64,000 nt of DNA. It comes from Streptomyces sp. LUP47B. GTDB taxonomy: Bacteria; Actinomycetota; Actinomycetes; Streptomycetales; Streptomycetaceae. Made by a program: the position numbers and the translations under genes. The first letter of the stretch is position 1. The number at the start of each line of letters is the position of its first letter. The notes below the pieces were generated by a model. It saw nothing but the letters and a program-made list of their open reading frames with translations, was not told where the DNA came from and searched no databases. Shown here in pieces: positions 7,574 through 15,978 of this stretch. Location: NCBI RefSeq assembly GCF_001746295.1, contig NZ_MJAH01000011.1, positions 10,957 to 74,956 of the forward strand, written 5' to 3'.

Positions 7574-9481
7574 TCAGCCGTGCTTGGCGCGGCTCGCGGC
7601 GCGGGCGCGCTCGCGGGCGTCCAGGTTGACCTTACGGATGCGGACCGCTTCCGGGGTCACCTCGACGCACTCGTCGTCGCGGCAGAACTCCAGGGACTGC
7701 TCCAGGGAGAGCTTGCGCGGCGGGACGATCGCCTCGAACGAGTCGGCCGAGGCCGACCGCATGTTCGTCAGCTTCTTCTCCTTGGTGATGTTCACGTCCA
7801 TGTCGTCGGAGCGCGAGTTCTCGCCGACGATCATGCCCTCGTACACCTCGGTGCCCGGGTCGGTGAACAGCACACCGCGCTCCTGAAGGTTCGTCATCGC
7901 GAAGGCGGTGACGGCACCGGCGCGGTCGGCGACCAACGAGCCGTTGTTACGGGTCGTCAGGGTGCCGAACCACGGCTCGTGGCCCTCGTGGATGGAGTGG
8001 GCGATGCCCGTGCCACGGGTGCCGGTCAGGAACTCCGTACGGAAGCCGATGAGGCCGCGGGACGGCACGACGAACTCCATACGGACCCAACCGGAGCCGT
8101 GGTTCGACATGTTGTCCATACGGCCCTTGCGGACGCCCATGAGCTGCGTGACCGCGCCCATGTGCTCCTCGGGGACGTCGATCGTCATGCGCTCGACGGG
8201 CTCGTACACCTTGCCGTCGACGATCTTGGTGACGACCTGCGGCTTGCCGATCGTCAGCTCGAAGCCCTCACGGCGCATCTGCTCGACCAGGATGGCGAGC
8301 GCGAGCTCGCCACGGCCCTGGACCTCCCAGGCGTCCGGGCGCTCGGTGTCGAGCACACGGAGGGAGACGTTACCGATGAGCTCGCGGTCGAGGCGGTCCT
8401 TGACCTGACGGGCGGTCACCTTGCGGTCCTTGACCGCGGCCTTGGCCGAGGCGCCCTTGCCGGTGCCGCCCCGGCCGACCAGCGGCGAGGTGTTCGTACC
8501 GATGGTCATGGAGATCGCCGGTTCGTCGACCGTGATCAGCGGCAGCGGGATCGGGTTCTCGGGGTCCGCGAGCGTCTCACCGATCATGATGTCCGGGATA
8601 CCGGCGACGGCACAGATGTCACCGGGGCCGGCCATCTCGGCGGGCTTGCGGGTGAGCGCCTCGGTCATCAGCAGCTCGGTGATGCGGACGTTGGACATCG
8701 TGCCGTCGCGCTTGATCCACGTGACGGTCTGGCCCTTGCGCAGCTCGCCCTGCTCGACGCGGAGCAGCGCGATGCGGCCGAGGAAGTTGTCGGCGTCCAG
8801 GTTGGTGACGTGCGCCTGGAGGGGGGCCGTCTCGTCGTACTCCGGGGCCGGGACGTGCGACAGGATCGTGGTGAAGAACGGCTCCAGGTTGTCGCTGTCC
8901 GCCGGGACCGTGCCGTTCTCCGGCTTGGTCAGCGAGGCGACACCGTCACGCGCGCACGCGTAGACGATGGGGAACTCGATCTGCTCCTCGTCCGCGTCCA
9001 GGTCCAGGAAGAGGTCGTACGTCTCGTTGACGACCTCGTCGATCCGGGAGTCCGGGCGGTCGGTCTTGTTGATGCACAGGATGACCGGCAGGCGCTGCTG
9101 CAGCGCCTTGCGCAGCACGAAGCGGGTCTGCGGCAGCGGCCCCTCGGAGGCGTCGACCAGCAGGACCACCGCGTCCACCATCGACAGACCGCGCTCCACC
9201 TCGCCACCGAAGTCGGCGTGGCCGGGGGTGTCGATGATGTTGATGGTGATGACGTCGCCGCCATCCTTCGGGTGGTACTTCACGGCCGTGTTCTTGGCCA
9301 GGATCGTGATGCCCTTCTCACGCTCCAGGTCATTCGAGTCCATCATGCGGTCGTCGAGCGACTCGGCAGCGTGCGCGGCGAAGGCACCGGCCTGCTTCAG
9401 CATGGCGTCGACAAGAGTCGTCTTGCCGTGGTCGACGTGGGCGACGATGGCGACATTGCGGATGTCGTGGCGCGTGGCCAT
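7574..9481 (-). CDS. typA: Translational GTPase TypA/BipA
   Basis: 635-residue ribosome-associated GTPase of the elongation-factor family, implicated in ribosome assembly and stress adaptation. The start at 9481 (MATRHDIRNVAIVAHVDHGK) gives the usual family length. The open frame runs a further 1 kb upstream only because of GC bias. G1 is AHVDHGKTT, G3 DTPGHADFGGE and G4 NKTD, all in the first 140 residues. EF-G-like domains II, III and V follow, and the basic tail ends RERARAASRAKHG. It lies between two peptide-binding systems on the same strand, as in S. coelicolor. Confidence 0.95.
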   Translation of the reverse strand: MATRHDIRNVAIVAHVDHGKTTLVDAMLKQAGAFAAHAAESLDDRMMDSNDLEREKGITILAKNTAVKYHPKDGGDVITINIIDTPGHADFGGEVERGLSMVDAVVLLVDASEGPLPQTRFVLRKALQQRLPVILCINKTDRPDSRIDEVVNETYDLFLDLDADEEQIEFPIVYACARDGVASLTKPENGTVPADSDNLEPFFTTILSHVPAPEYDETAPLQAHVTNLDADNFLGRIALLRVEQGELRKGQTVTWIKRDGTMSNVRITELLMTEALTRKPAEMAGPGDICAVAGIPDIMIGETLADPENPIPLPLITVDEPAISMTIGTNTSPLVGRGGTGKGASAKAAVKDRKVTARQVKDRLDRELIGNVSLRVLDTERPDAWEVQGRGELALAILVEQMRREGFELTIGKPQVVTKIVDGKVYEPVERMTIDVPEEHMGAVTQLMGVRKGRMDNMSNHGSGWVRMEFVVPSRGLIGFRTEFLTGTRGTGIAHSIHEGHEPWFGTLTTRNNGSLVADRAGAVTAFAMTNLQERGVLFTDPGTEVYEGMIVGENSRSDDMDVNITKEKKLTNMRSASADSFEAIVPPRKLSLEQSLEFCRDDECVEVTPEAVRIRKVNLDARERARAASRAKHG

Positions 9482-9609
9482 ATTGCGGCGTACTCCCAAG
9501 TGGTGAGAAGGCCCTGCTACGAACGTCCGTGTGACGCGGGCCTGCCGGGCTTGACACGCCACGGCCTCACCCCATCGTACGTTGCCTCCCGGGCGGAGGC
9601 TCGCCGGGC

Positions 9610-11832
9610 TCAGTCCCCGGACGGCCGGCCCGAGCCTTTCCCGCCCTTCTTCAGGAAGCCCATGTCCTCGTAGACGGGCGTCCGGAATCCGAAGGCACCG
9701 GCGTTGACCACGTCCTTCTTCACGGCGATCAGCTGGGGACGCTGATACAGCGGGATGGACCCGGCGGCGGCCCAGATCCGGGAATCGGCCTTGCGGATCA
9801 GGCTGCGGCTCTTGCCCTCGTCGAGAGTGGCGACAGCCCGGTCGAAGAGCTGGTCCACCTGGTCGGTGCCGACCCGCGTGTAGTTCTGCTCGACGTTGAG
9901 CGAGCCGTCCGCGGCCGGCACCGGCTTCGCGAAGATCGGGCGGGCGTCGGTGGCGGGGAACGCGGACGCGGGCCAGGAGTACAACGCCAGGTCGTACTCC
10001 CCGGACGCGATGTGGTCCTTGAAGTAGCTCTCGTCGGAGACCTTGGAGATCTCCGTCCGGATACCGACCTTCTCCAGCATCGAGGAGATCCGACCGGCCA
10101 CCGTCCGCAGCGTGCCGGACCCGGGGCCGGACGGCAGCACGAACCGCAGGGCGAGCGCCTTGCCGTTCTTGGCCAGCACCTTCTTCGCCGCGTCCGCCGG
10201 AGCCGCCGTGCCCTTGGGGGCGTAGGCCCCGGGAGCGCCGCCCTGCCTCAGCTTGTTCGCGTACCGCTTGCCGTCCTGAGCGAGATGCCGCGGAGCGTCC
10301 ACGCCCTTGGGGTGGTCCTTGGGGTCCTTGTCGTCGCCCTTGTCGTCCTCGCCGACGACGTACGTGCCGTCGTCCTCCTTCTCCGTCTTCTTGCCCTTGG
10401 CTCCAGCGGCCTTCTCGCCCTTCTTCTTCTCCTTCTTCTCCTTCTCGACCTTGCCGCCGGCCACCCACCCGGCGTCCGCGAGGAGCGCCTGGGCCTCCTC
10501 GGTGTCCTGGCCGCCGAGCGCGCCGCTGTTGTCGGCGTAGGCGTCCTGGCCGGAGAGCGCGAGGTGGCTGCCGACGGGCACGGCGGGCAGCCCGAGCGGG
10601 GAGAGAACGACGCCGGCCAGCACCTTGCGGTCGAGGGCGCGCGCCACAGCCCGGCGGACCCGCTCGTCGGCGAGCGGGCCAGAGGCGCCGTTGAGGGCGA
10701 GCTGGGTGTAAGCGGGCTCCAGGGACCTGCGGATCTCGAAGCCCTTCAGGGCCGCCTGCTCGCGCTGGTAGGCGGCGAGCGCCTTGCGCTCCTTCTGCCG
10801 GGCACTGAGCTCGTCGTCGGCGTCCTCCTCGTCCTCGTCGTGGGCGAGGGCCCAGGAACGCAGCGCGTCGGCGGCGCCCAGGTTGCTGCCGGAGCCGTGC
10901 GCGGGAAGTCCGCCCGGGCCCGCGAGCGGGCTGCTGCCGGGCGTGGCCCCGGCGCGGGCGGCGAGGCCGATGCGGCCGAGGGCCTCGGGGTCGACCTCGG
11001 CGAGCTCGATCTCACCGGCGGCCAGCGCGGCGGCCCGCTTGTCGCGCGGCACGGCACGGAGCACGATCTGGTCCAGCTTGGCCGGGTGGCCCCACCAGCG
11101 CGCACTGCGGGCAAGGATGACCTCGTCGTCCTTGCGGTCGACCTTCTTCAGCGTGAAGGGACCGGCGGTGACCTTGAGTTTCTTGCGGGCGGAGTCGTTG
11201 AAGGAGTCCGGGGTGCCCATGACGTCCTTCGGGTACAGCGGTGAGAACAGCGAGCGCCAGTCGGCGTACGGCCGCGCGAAGGTGACCCGGACCTCCAGGT
11301 CGTCGGCCCCGCGTTCGATCTTCTCGATGCGCTCGTAGCCGGCATTGCGGGCGGTCCAGTACGCGGAGTCCTTGCCGGACAGGGCGCGCCACTGGGCGGC
11401 GAAGTCGGCGGCGCCGATCTCCCGGCCGTCGCTCCACACGGCCTGCTGGTTCAGCTTGTACAGCACGACCTGCTTCGGCTTGGTCTCGACGACCTTCGCC
11501 GACTCCAGGTAGTCGGGGTCGGCCTGCGGCCGGCCGTTCGCGTCGAGCCGGTACATCGACGGCAGAACCGCCTGGGCGACGGTGGTGGTGGTCGCGTCCG
11601 CGTCCGACTGGAAGGTGTTCAGGGTCTCCGGTACGGCGTCCACGGCCCAGTGCAGGGTGCCGCCGTCGGCGACCAGGCTGCGGGCGGCGGGCGCGATGTC
11701 CTGCGCGGCGAGGGGCTTGCTCCGCTTCTCCTCGGAGCTGCACCCGGAGAGGGCGGTCACCGCGAGCGCTCCCGCGGTCAGGAAGGCGACCGAGCGCGTG
11801 ACCGCGCGCAGTGCGACGCCGTTGTGGGACAT
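9610..11832 (-). CDS. SBP family 5 lipoprotein with a charged Lys/Glu insert
   Basis: 740-residue predicted extracellular lipoprotein. The signal peptide ends in lipobox LSGC at about residue 30. Peptide-binding (SBP_bac_5) sequence such as LHWAVDAVPETLNTFQSDAD and VRRAVARALDRKVLAG supports a solute-binding role. It is over 100 residues longer than typical members, mainly through a low-complexity Lys/Glu/Asp stretch at about 457-515 (EKEKKEKKKGEKAAGAKGKK within it). No permease or ATPase adjoins it. It may share the bldK-type importer, act with distant partners, or serve as a sensor. Confidence 0.8.
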   Translation of the reverse strand: MSHNGVALRAVTRSVAFLTAGALAVTALSGCSSEEKRSKPLAAQDIAPAARSLVADGGTLHWAVDAVPETLNTFQSDADATTTTVAQAVLPSMYRLDANGRPQADPDYLESAKVVETKPKQVVLYKLNQQAVWSDGREIGAADFAAQWRALSGKDSAYWTARNAGYERIEKIERGADDLEVRVTFARPYADWRSLFSPLYPKDVMGTPDSFNDSARKKLKVTAGPFTLKKVDRKDDEVILARSARWWGHPAKLDQIVLRAVPRDKRAAALAAGEIELAEVDPEALGRIGLAARAGATPGSSPLAGPGGLPAHGSGSNLGAADALRSWALAHDEDEEDADDELSARQKERKALAAYQREQAALKGFEIRRSLEPAYTQLALNGASGPLADERVRRAVARALDRKVLAGVVLSPLGLPAVPVGSHLALSGQDAYADNSGALGGQDTEEAQALLADAGWVAGGKVEKEKKEKKKGEKAAGAKGKKTEKEDDGTYVVGEDDKGDDKDPKDHPKGVDAPRHLAQDGKRYANKLRQGGAPGAYAPKGTAAPADAAKKVLAKNGKALALRFVLPSGPGSGTLRTVAGRISSMLEKVGIRTEISKVSDESYFKDHIASGEYDLALYSWPASAFPATDARPIFAKPVPAADGSLNVEQNYTRVGTDQVDQLFDRAVATLDEGKSRSLIRKADSRIWAAAGSIPLYQRPQLIAVKKDVVNAGAFGFRTPVYEDMGFLKKGGKGSGRPSGD

Positions 11833-12042
11833 CTCTGCTTACCTCCGGGAGCCGCGGGCGTTATGATCACTTTTGGCGGTATATGGTGCTGATCACATGT
11901 ATGCGGCCACTGAAGAGGAAAGGGTTCGGCAACGGACGGCGACACGGCGACAACGACCGGGAAGCCCACCCGTGCGGCGCAATCGACGGCGCACGAGGGG
12001 CGCGCACGGAGGCTCACGATCCGCCAATCCGTGCACGTCCCT

Positions 12043-12060
12043 TCACACCGGCTGGTGTGA
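12043..12060. promoter_or_regulatory. Inverted repeat upstream of the sdh operon
   Basis: TCACACC (12043-12049) and GGTGTGA (12054-12060) form a perfect 7-bp inverted repeat with a 4-bp centre, 71 bp before the first gene of the succinate dehydrogenase operon. Its position suits an operator or a short leader hairpin. I cannot assign the regulator. Confidence 0.45.
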
Positions 12061-12130
12061 CGCGCAACACTCGCAGGCGCATGACCGTTCCCGTCCAGGG
12101 CATCCCCGCCCACGGAAGTGAGGTCACGTC

Positions 12131-12421
12131 ATGTCCGTGAACGACGAACTGACAGCGGCGCAGCGCTCGCTCGACGAGGTGCTCAGGTACGTCAAGCGCC
12201 TGGAGCAGCAGCTGGGCAGCGGCAGCCTGGAGATGCGCCGCGTCCGGATCGACACCGACCGGCTGCGCGAGAGCCTCGCGCTGCTGAAGGAGACCGACCC
12301 GGCGCTCGCGAAGGCGCGCCGCCCGGATCTCGTCTCCATCTCCGACACCCCGTACGACAACACCCTGTGGACGGACTCGGACGACGAGGGACTCGGCGCC
12401 CGCGACCGGCGAGCCCCCTGA
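12131..12421 (+). CDS. Small coiled-coil protein, first gene of the sdh operon
   Basis: 96-residue hydrophilic protein of unknown function. Residues 3-60 are helical and heptad-like (LTAAQRSLDEVLRYVKRLEQ), predicting a coiled coil. The tail is acidic and disordered. There is no signal peptide or membrane helix. Its stop lies 19 bp before the TTG start of the SdhC-like gene on the same strand, so it is probably co-transcribed with succinate dehydrogenase. An accessory or assembly role would be inference. It starts with ATG 7 bp after a GAGG-like site. Confidence 0.75.
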   Translation: MSVNDELTAAQRSLDEVLRYVKRLEQQLGSGSLEMRRVRIDTDRLRESLALLKETDPALAKARRPDLVSISDTPYDNTLWTDSDDEGLGARDRRAP

Positions 12422-12440
12422 ACCCGACCGGAGTCAAGCG

Positions 12441-13277
12441 TTGGCCACTGGTACGGAACCCCCCGACACCGAATCCCATAGCTCCCGCGGCGGCGTACGC
12501 ACCGGTACCCGCGCCGCGATCGACGCTCCGCACCTGCGCACGGACCGCTGGTGGCTGGCACCGGCGGTCACCGCCGCCGGGCTGCTCGCCTTCATCGTGT
12601 ACTCGACCTGGCGGGCCTTCGCCGACACGGACTACTACGCGGCCCCGTATGTCTCGCCGTTCTACTCCCCCTGTCTCGCCGAGCGCTGCGCACCCATGCG
12701 CCACGGCCCCAACTGGGAGATCTTCGGCGGCTGGTGGGGCATCTCCCCCGCGATCATCATCCTGATCTTCCCGCTCGGCTTCCGCCTGACCTGCTACTAC
12801 TACCGCAAGGCCTACTACCGGGGCTTCTGGGCGTCCCCGCCGGCCTGCGCGGTGGCCGAGCCGCACAAGAAGTACACCGGCGAGACCCGCTTCCCGCTGA
12901 TCCTGCAGAACATCCACCGGTACTTCTTCTACGCCGCGATCGTGGTCGCCGGAATCCTGACCTACGACACCGTGCTCTCGTTCCGCAACGAGCGGTACGA
13001 GTGGGGACACATGGGCCTCGGCACCCTCGTCTTCCTGGTCAACATCGTGCTGATCTGGGCGTACACGATCTCGTGCCACTCCTGCCGGCACATCGTCGGC
13101 GGCAAGCTCAGGCATTTCTCCAAGCATCCCGTGCGCTACCGCATGTGGCAGTGGGCCGGGAAGCTCAACGCCAGGCACATGCAGCTCGCCTGGGCGTCGT
13201 TGGTGAGCGTGGCGCTCGCCGACTTCTACGTGTATCTGGTCGCCTCCGGCGCTTTCGACGATCCGAGGTTTTTCTGA
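12441..13277 (+). CDS. sdhC: Succinate dehydrogenase membrane subunit, five-helix Cys/His-rich type
   Basis: 278-residue membrane anchor of a succinate:acceptor oxidoreductase. It starts with TTG at 12441 behind GGAG. Five hydrophobic segments lie at about 35-58, 95-118, 155-178, 190-211 and 248-270. Two Cys/His clusters stand out: SPCLAERC in the first loop (about 77-84) and CHSCRH at 212-217 at the end of helix 4. Mycobacterial Sdh1 has a comparable subunit reported to carry a membrane-embedded Rieske-type cluster, so these residues are candidate ligands. The stop overlaps the sdhA start (TGATG). Confidence 0.8.
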   Translation: MATGTEPPDTESHSSRGGVRTGTRAAIDAPHLRTDRWWLAPAVTAAGLLAFIVYSTWRAFADTDYYAAPYVSPFYSPCLAERCAPMRHGPNWEIFGGWWGISPAIIILIFPLGFRLTCYYYRKAYYRGFWASPPACAVAEPHKKYTGETRFPLILQNIHRYFFYAAIVVAGILTYDTVLSFRNERYEWGHMGLGTLVFLVNIVLIWAYTISCHSCRHIVGGKLRHFSKHPVRYRMWQWAGKLNARHMQLAWASLVSVALADFYVYLVASGAFDDPRFF

Positions 13278-15211
13278 TGTCCGTGGTGGACCGGCAGGAG
13301 TGGGACGTCGTCGTGGTCGGCGCCGGAGGGGCCGGGCTGCGTGCCGCCATCGAGGCCCGGGAGCGCGGTGCCCGTACGGCCGTGATCTGCAAGTCGCTGT
13401 TCGGCAAGGCGCACACGGTGATGGCCGAGGGCGGCATCGCGGCCAGCATGGGCAATGCCAACTCGAACGACAACTGGCAGGTCCACTTCCGCGACACCAT
13501 GCGCGGCGGGAAGTTCCTCAACCAGTGGCGGATGGCCGAACTGCACGCCCAGGAGGCCCCGGACCGGGTCTGGGAGCTGGAGACCTGGGGCGCCCTGTTC
13601 GACCGTACGAAGGACGGCCGGATCTCGCAGCGCAACTTCGGCGGCCATGAGTACCCGCGCCTCGCCCACGTCGGCGACCGCACCGGCCTCGAGCTGATCC
13701 GCACGCTCCAGCAGAAGATCGTCTCGCTCCAGCAGGAGGACCACAAGGAGACCGGCGACTACGAGTCCCGCCTCAAGGTCTACCAGGAGTGCACGGTGAC
13801 CAGGGTCCTGAAGGACGGGAACCGTGTCTCCGGGGTCTTCGCCTACGACCGCGAGACCGGCCGTTTCTTCGTCCTGGAAGCCCCGGCCGTCGTGATCGCG
13901 ACCGGTGGCATCGGCAAGTCCTTCAAGGTGACGTCGAACTCGTGGGAGTACACCGGCGACGGCCACGCGCTGGCGCTGCTCGCCGGCGCGCCCCTGCTGA
14001 ACATGGAGTTCGTGCAGTTCCACCCGACCGGCATGGTCTGGCCGCCGTCGGTGAAGGGCATCCTCGTCACCGAGTCGGTCCGTGGCGACGGCGGTGTGCT
14101 GCGCAACTCCGACGGCAAGCGGTTCATGTTCGACTACGTCCCGGACGTCTTCAAGGAGAAGTACGCCGAGTCGGAGGAGGAGGGCGACCGCTGGTACGAG
14201 GACCCGGACAACAACCGGCGCCCGCCCGAGCTGCTCCCCCGCGACGAGGTGGCCCGCGCGATCAACTCCGAGGTGAAGGCCGGCCGGGGCTCCCCGCACG
14301 GCGGCGTCTTCCTGGACGTCTCGACGCGGATGCCGGCGGAGGTCATCCGCCGACGACTCCCCTCGATGTACCACCAGTTCAAGGAGCTGGCCGACGTCGA
14401 CATCACGGCCGAGCCGATGGAGGTCGGGCCGACCTGTCACTACGTGATGGGCGGTGTCGCGGTCGAGTCGGACACGGCGGCGGCGCGCGGGGTGCCGGGG
14501 CTGTTCGCGGCCGGTGAGGTGGCCGGCGGCATGCACGGCTCGAACCGGTTGGGCGGCAACTCCCTCTCCGACCTGCTGGTCTTCGGACGCCGGGCGGGGT
14601 GGCACGCGGCCGAGTACGCGACCGGGCTCGCGGCGGACCGCCCGCCCGTGGACGAGGTCCAGGTCGACGCGGCGGCGGCGGAGGCGCTGCGGCCGTTCTC
14701 GGCGGAGGGCGCGGAGCCCGCCGTAGGCCCTCCGGAGAACCCGTACACCCTGCACCAGGAACTCCAGCAGGCGATGAACGACCTGGTCGGCATCATCCGC
14801 CGCGAGGGCGAGATGGAACAGGCCCTGGAGAAGCTGGCGGATCTTCGGGTACGGGCCCGGCGGGCCGGGGTCGAGGGGCACCGGCAGTTCAACCCGGGCT
14901 GGCACCTCGCGCTGGACCTCAGGAACATGCTGCTGGTCAGCGAGTGTGTGGCGCGGGCCGCGCTGGAGCGGACCGAGTCGCGCGGCGGCCACACCCGCGA
15001 GGACCATCCGGCGATGGACCGCGAGTGGCGCCGGATCAACCTGCTGTGCCAACTGACCGACCCCACGGGCGGGCTGGCGGCGACCGACCCCGTCCGGGGT
15101 CAGATCGACCTCACCCGTGAGACCACCGACCCCATCCGCGCCGACCTGCTCGCCCTCTTCGACAAGGAGGAGCTGGTCAAGTACCTCGCCGAAGAGGAGC
15201 TGTACGAATGA
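13277..15211 (+). CDS. sdhA: Succinate dehydrogenase/fumarate reductase flavoprotein
   Basis: 644-residue flavoprotein that oxidises succinate to fumarate. The ATG at 13277 overlaps the upstream stop. Near the N-terminus are the Rossmann motif VVVGAGGAGLRAAIEA and KAHTVMAEGGIAASM, whose His matches the covalent FAD His of SdhA. Active-site stretches FHPTGM, RGDGGVLRNSDG and CHYVMGGVAV are present, and the capping and C-terminal helical domains complete the protein. The length is normal for the Sdh1-like actinobacterial type. It passes electrons to SdhB, encoded next with a 4-bp ATGA overlap. Confidence 0.94.
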   Translation: MSVVDRQEWDVVVVGAGGAGLRAAIEARERGARTAVICKSLFGKAHTVMAEGGIAASMGNANSNDNWQVHFRDTMRGGKFLNQWRMAELHAQEAPDRVWELETWGALFDRTKDGRISQRNFGGHEYPRLAHVGDRTGLELIRTLQQKIVSLQQEDHKETGDYESRLKVYQECTVTRVLKDGNRVSGVFAYDRETGRFFVLEAPAVVIATGGIGKSFKVTSNSWEYTGDGHALALLAGAPLLNMEFVQFHPTGMVWPPSVKGILVTESVRGDGGVLRNSDGKRFMFDYVPDVFKEKYAESEEEGDRWYEDPDNNRRPPELLPRDEVARAINSEVKAGRGSPHGGVFLDVSTRMPAEVIRRRLPSMYHQFKELADVDITAEPMEVGPTCHYVMGGVAVESDTAAARGVPGLFAAGEVAGGMHGSNRLGGNSLSDLLVFGRRAGWHAAEYATGLAADRPPVDEVQVDAAAAEALRPFSAEGAEPAVGPPENPYTLHQELQQAMNDLVGIIRREGEMEQALEKLADLRVRARRAGVEGHRQFNPGWHLALDLRNMLLVSECVARAALERTESRGGHTREDHPAMDREWRRINLLCQLTDPTGGLAATDPVRGQIDLTRETTDPIRADLLALFDKEELVKYLAEEELYE

Positions 15212-15978
15212 GCGGCTACACGGCCCACTTCAAGGTGTGGCGGGGCGATGTGAAGGGCGGGGACCTGGAGGACTTCAAGGTCGAGGTCAACGACGGTGAA
15301 GTGGTGCTGGACATCATCCACCGCCTCCAGGCCACCCAGGCGCCCGATCTCGCCGTCCGCTGGAACTGCAAGGCGGGCAAGTGCGGTTCCTGCTCCGCGG
15401 AGATCAACGGGCGGCCCCGGCTGATGTGCATGACCCGCATGTCGGTGTTCACTCCGGAGGAGACGATCACGGTCACCCCGCTGCGGGCCTTCCCCGTCGT
15501 CCGGGATCTGGTCACGAACGTCGGCTTCAACTACCAGAAGGCGCGCGAGGTGCCGGCGTTCGTGCCGCCGCCCGATCTCGGGCCGGGCGAGTACCGGATG
15601 ATGCAGGAGGACGTGGACCGCTCGCAGGAGTTCCGCAAGTGCATCGAGTGCTTCCTGTGCCAGGACACCTGCCATGTCGTCCGCGACCACGAGGAGAACA
15701 AGACGGCGTTCGCGGGCCCACGCTTCCTGATGCGGGTGGCCGAACTCGACATGCACCCGCTGGACGCGGCCGAGGAGTCCGGCCTGGACCGCAAGAAGAC
15801 GGCCCAGGACGAGCACGGCCTCGGCTACTGCAACATCACCAAGTGCTGCACGGAGGTCTGCCCCGAGGGCATCAAGATCACGGACAACGCACTGATCCCA
15901 CTGAAGGAACGAGCCGTCGACCGCAAGTACGACCCGCTGGTATGGCTGGGCTCAAAGATCAGGAGGAGGTCCACCTAG
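15208..15978 (+). CDS. sdhB: Succinate dehydrogenase iron-sulfur subunit
   Basis: 256-residue electron-transfer subunit. The N-terminal ferredoxin domain has CKAGKCGSC followed by a later Cys for [2Fe-2S]. The C-terminal domain has CIECFLCQDTC for the [4Fe-4S] cluster and CCTEVCPEGI for the last cluster. It overlaps sdhA by ATGA, indicating translational coupling. Its TAG stop shares the bases CTAG with the stop of the convergent gene on the other strand. Confidence 0.94.
   Translation: MSGYTAHFKVWRGDVKGGDLEDFKVEVNDGEVVLDIIHRLQATQAPDLAVRWNCKAGKCGSCSAEINGRPRLMCMTRMSVFTPEETITVTPLRAFPVVRDLVTNVGFNYQKAREVPAFVPPPDLGPGEYRMMQEDVDRSQEFRKCIECFLCQDTCHVVRDHEENKTAFAGPRFLMRVAELDMHPLDAAEESGLDRKKTAQDEHGLGYCNITKCCTEVCPEGIKITDNALIPLKERAVDRKYDPLVWLGSKIRRRST

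Noticed and set aside
7568..9673. Plus-strand open frame of 701 codons opposite typA
   Set aside because: Antisense of a highly conserved GTPase gene with no protein features of its own.
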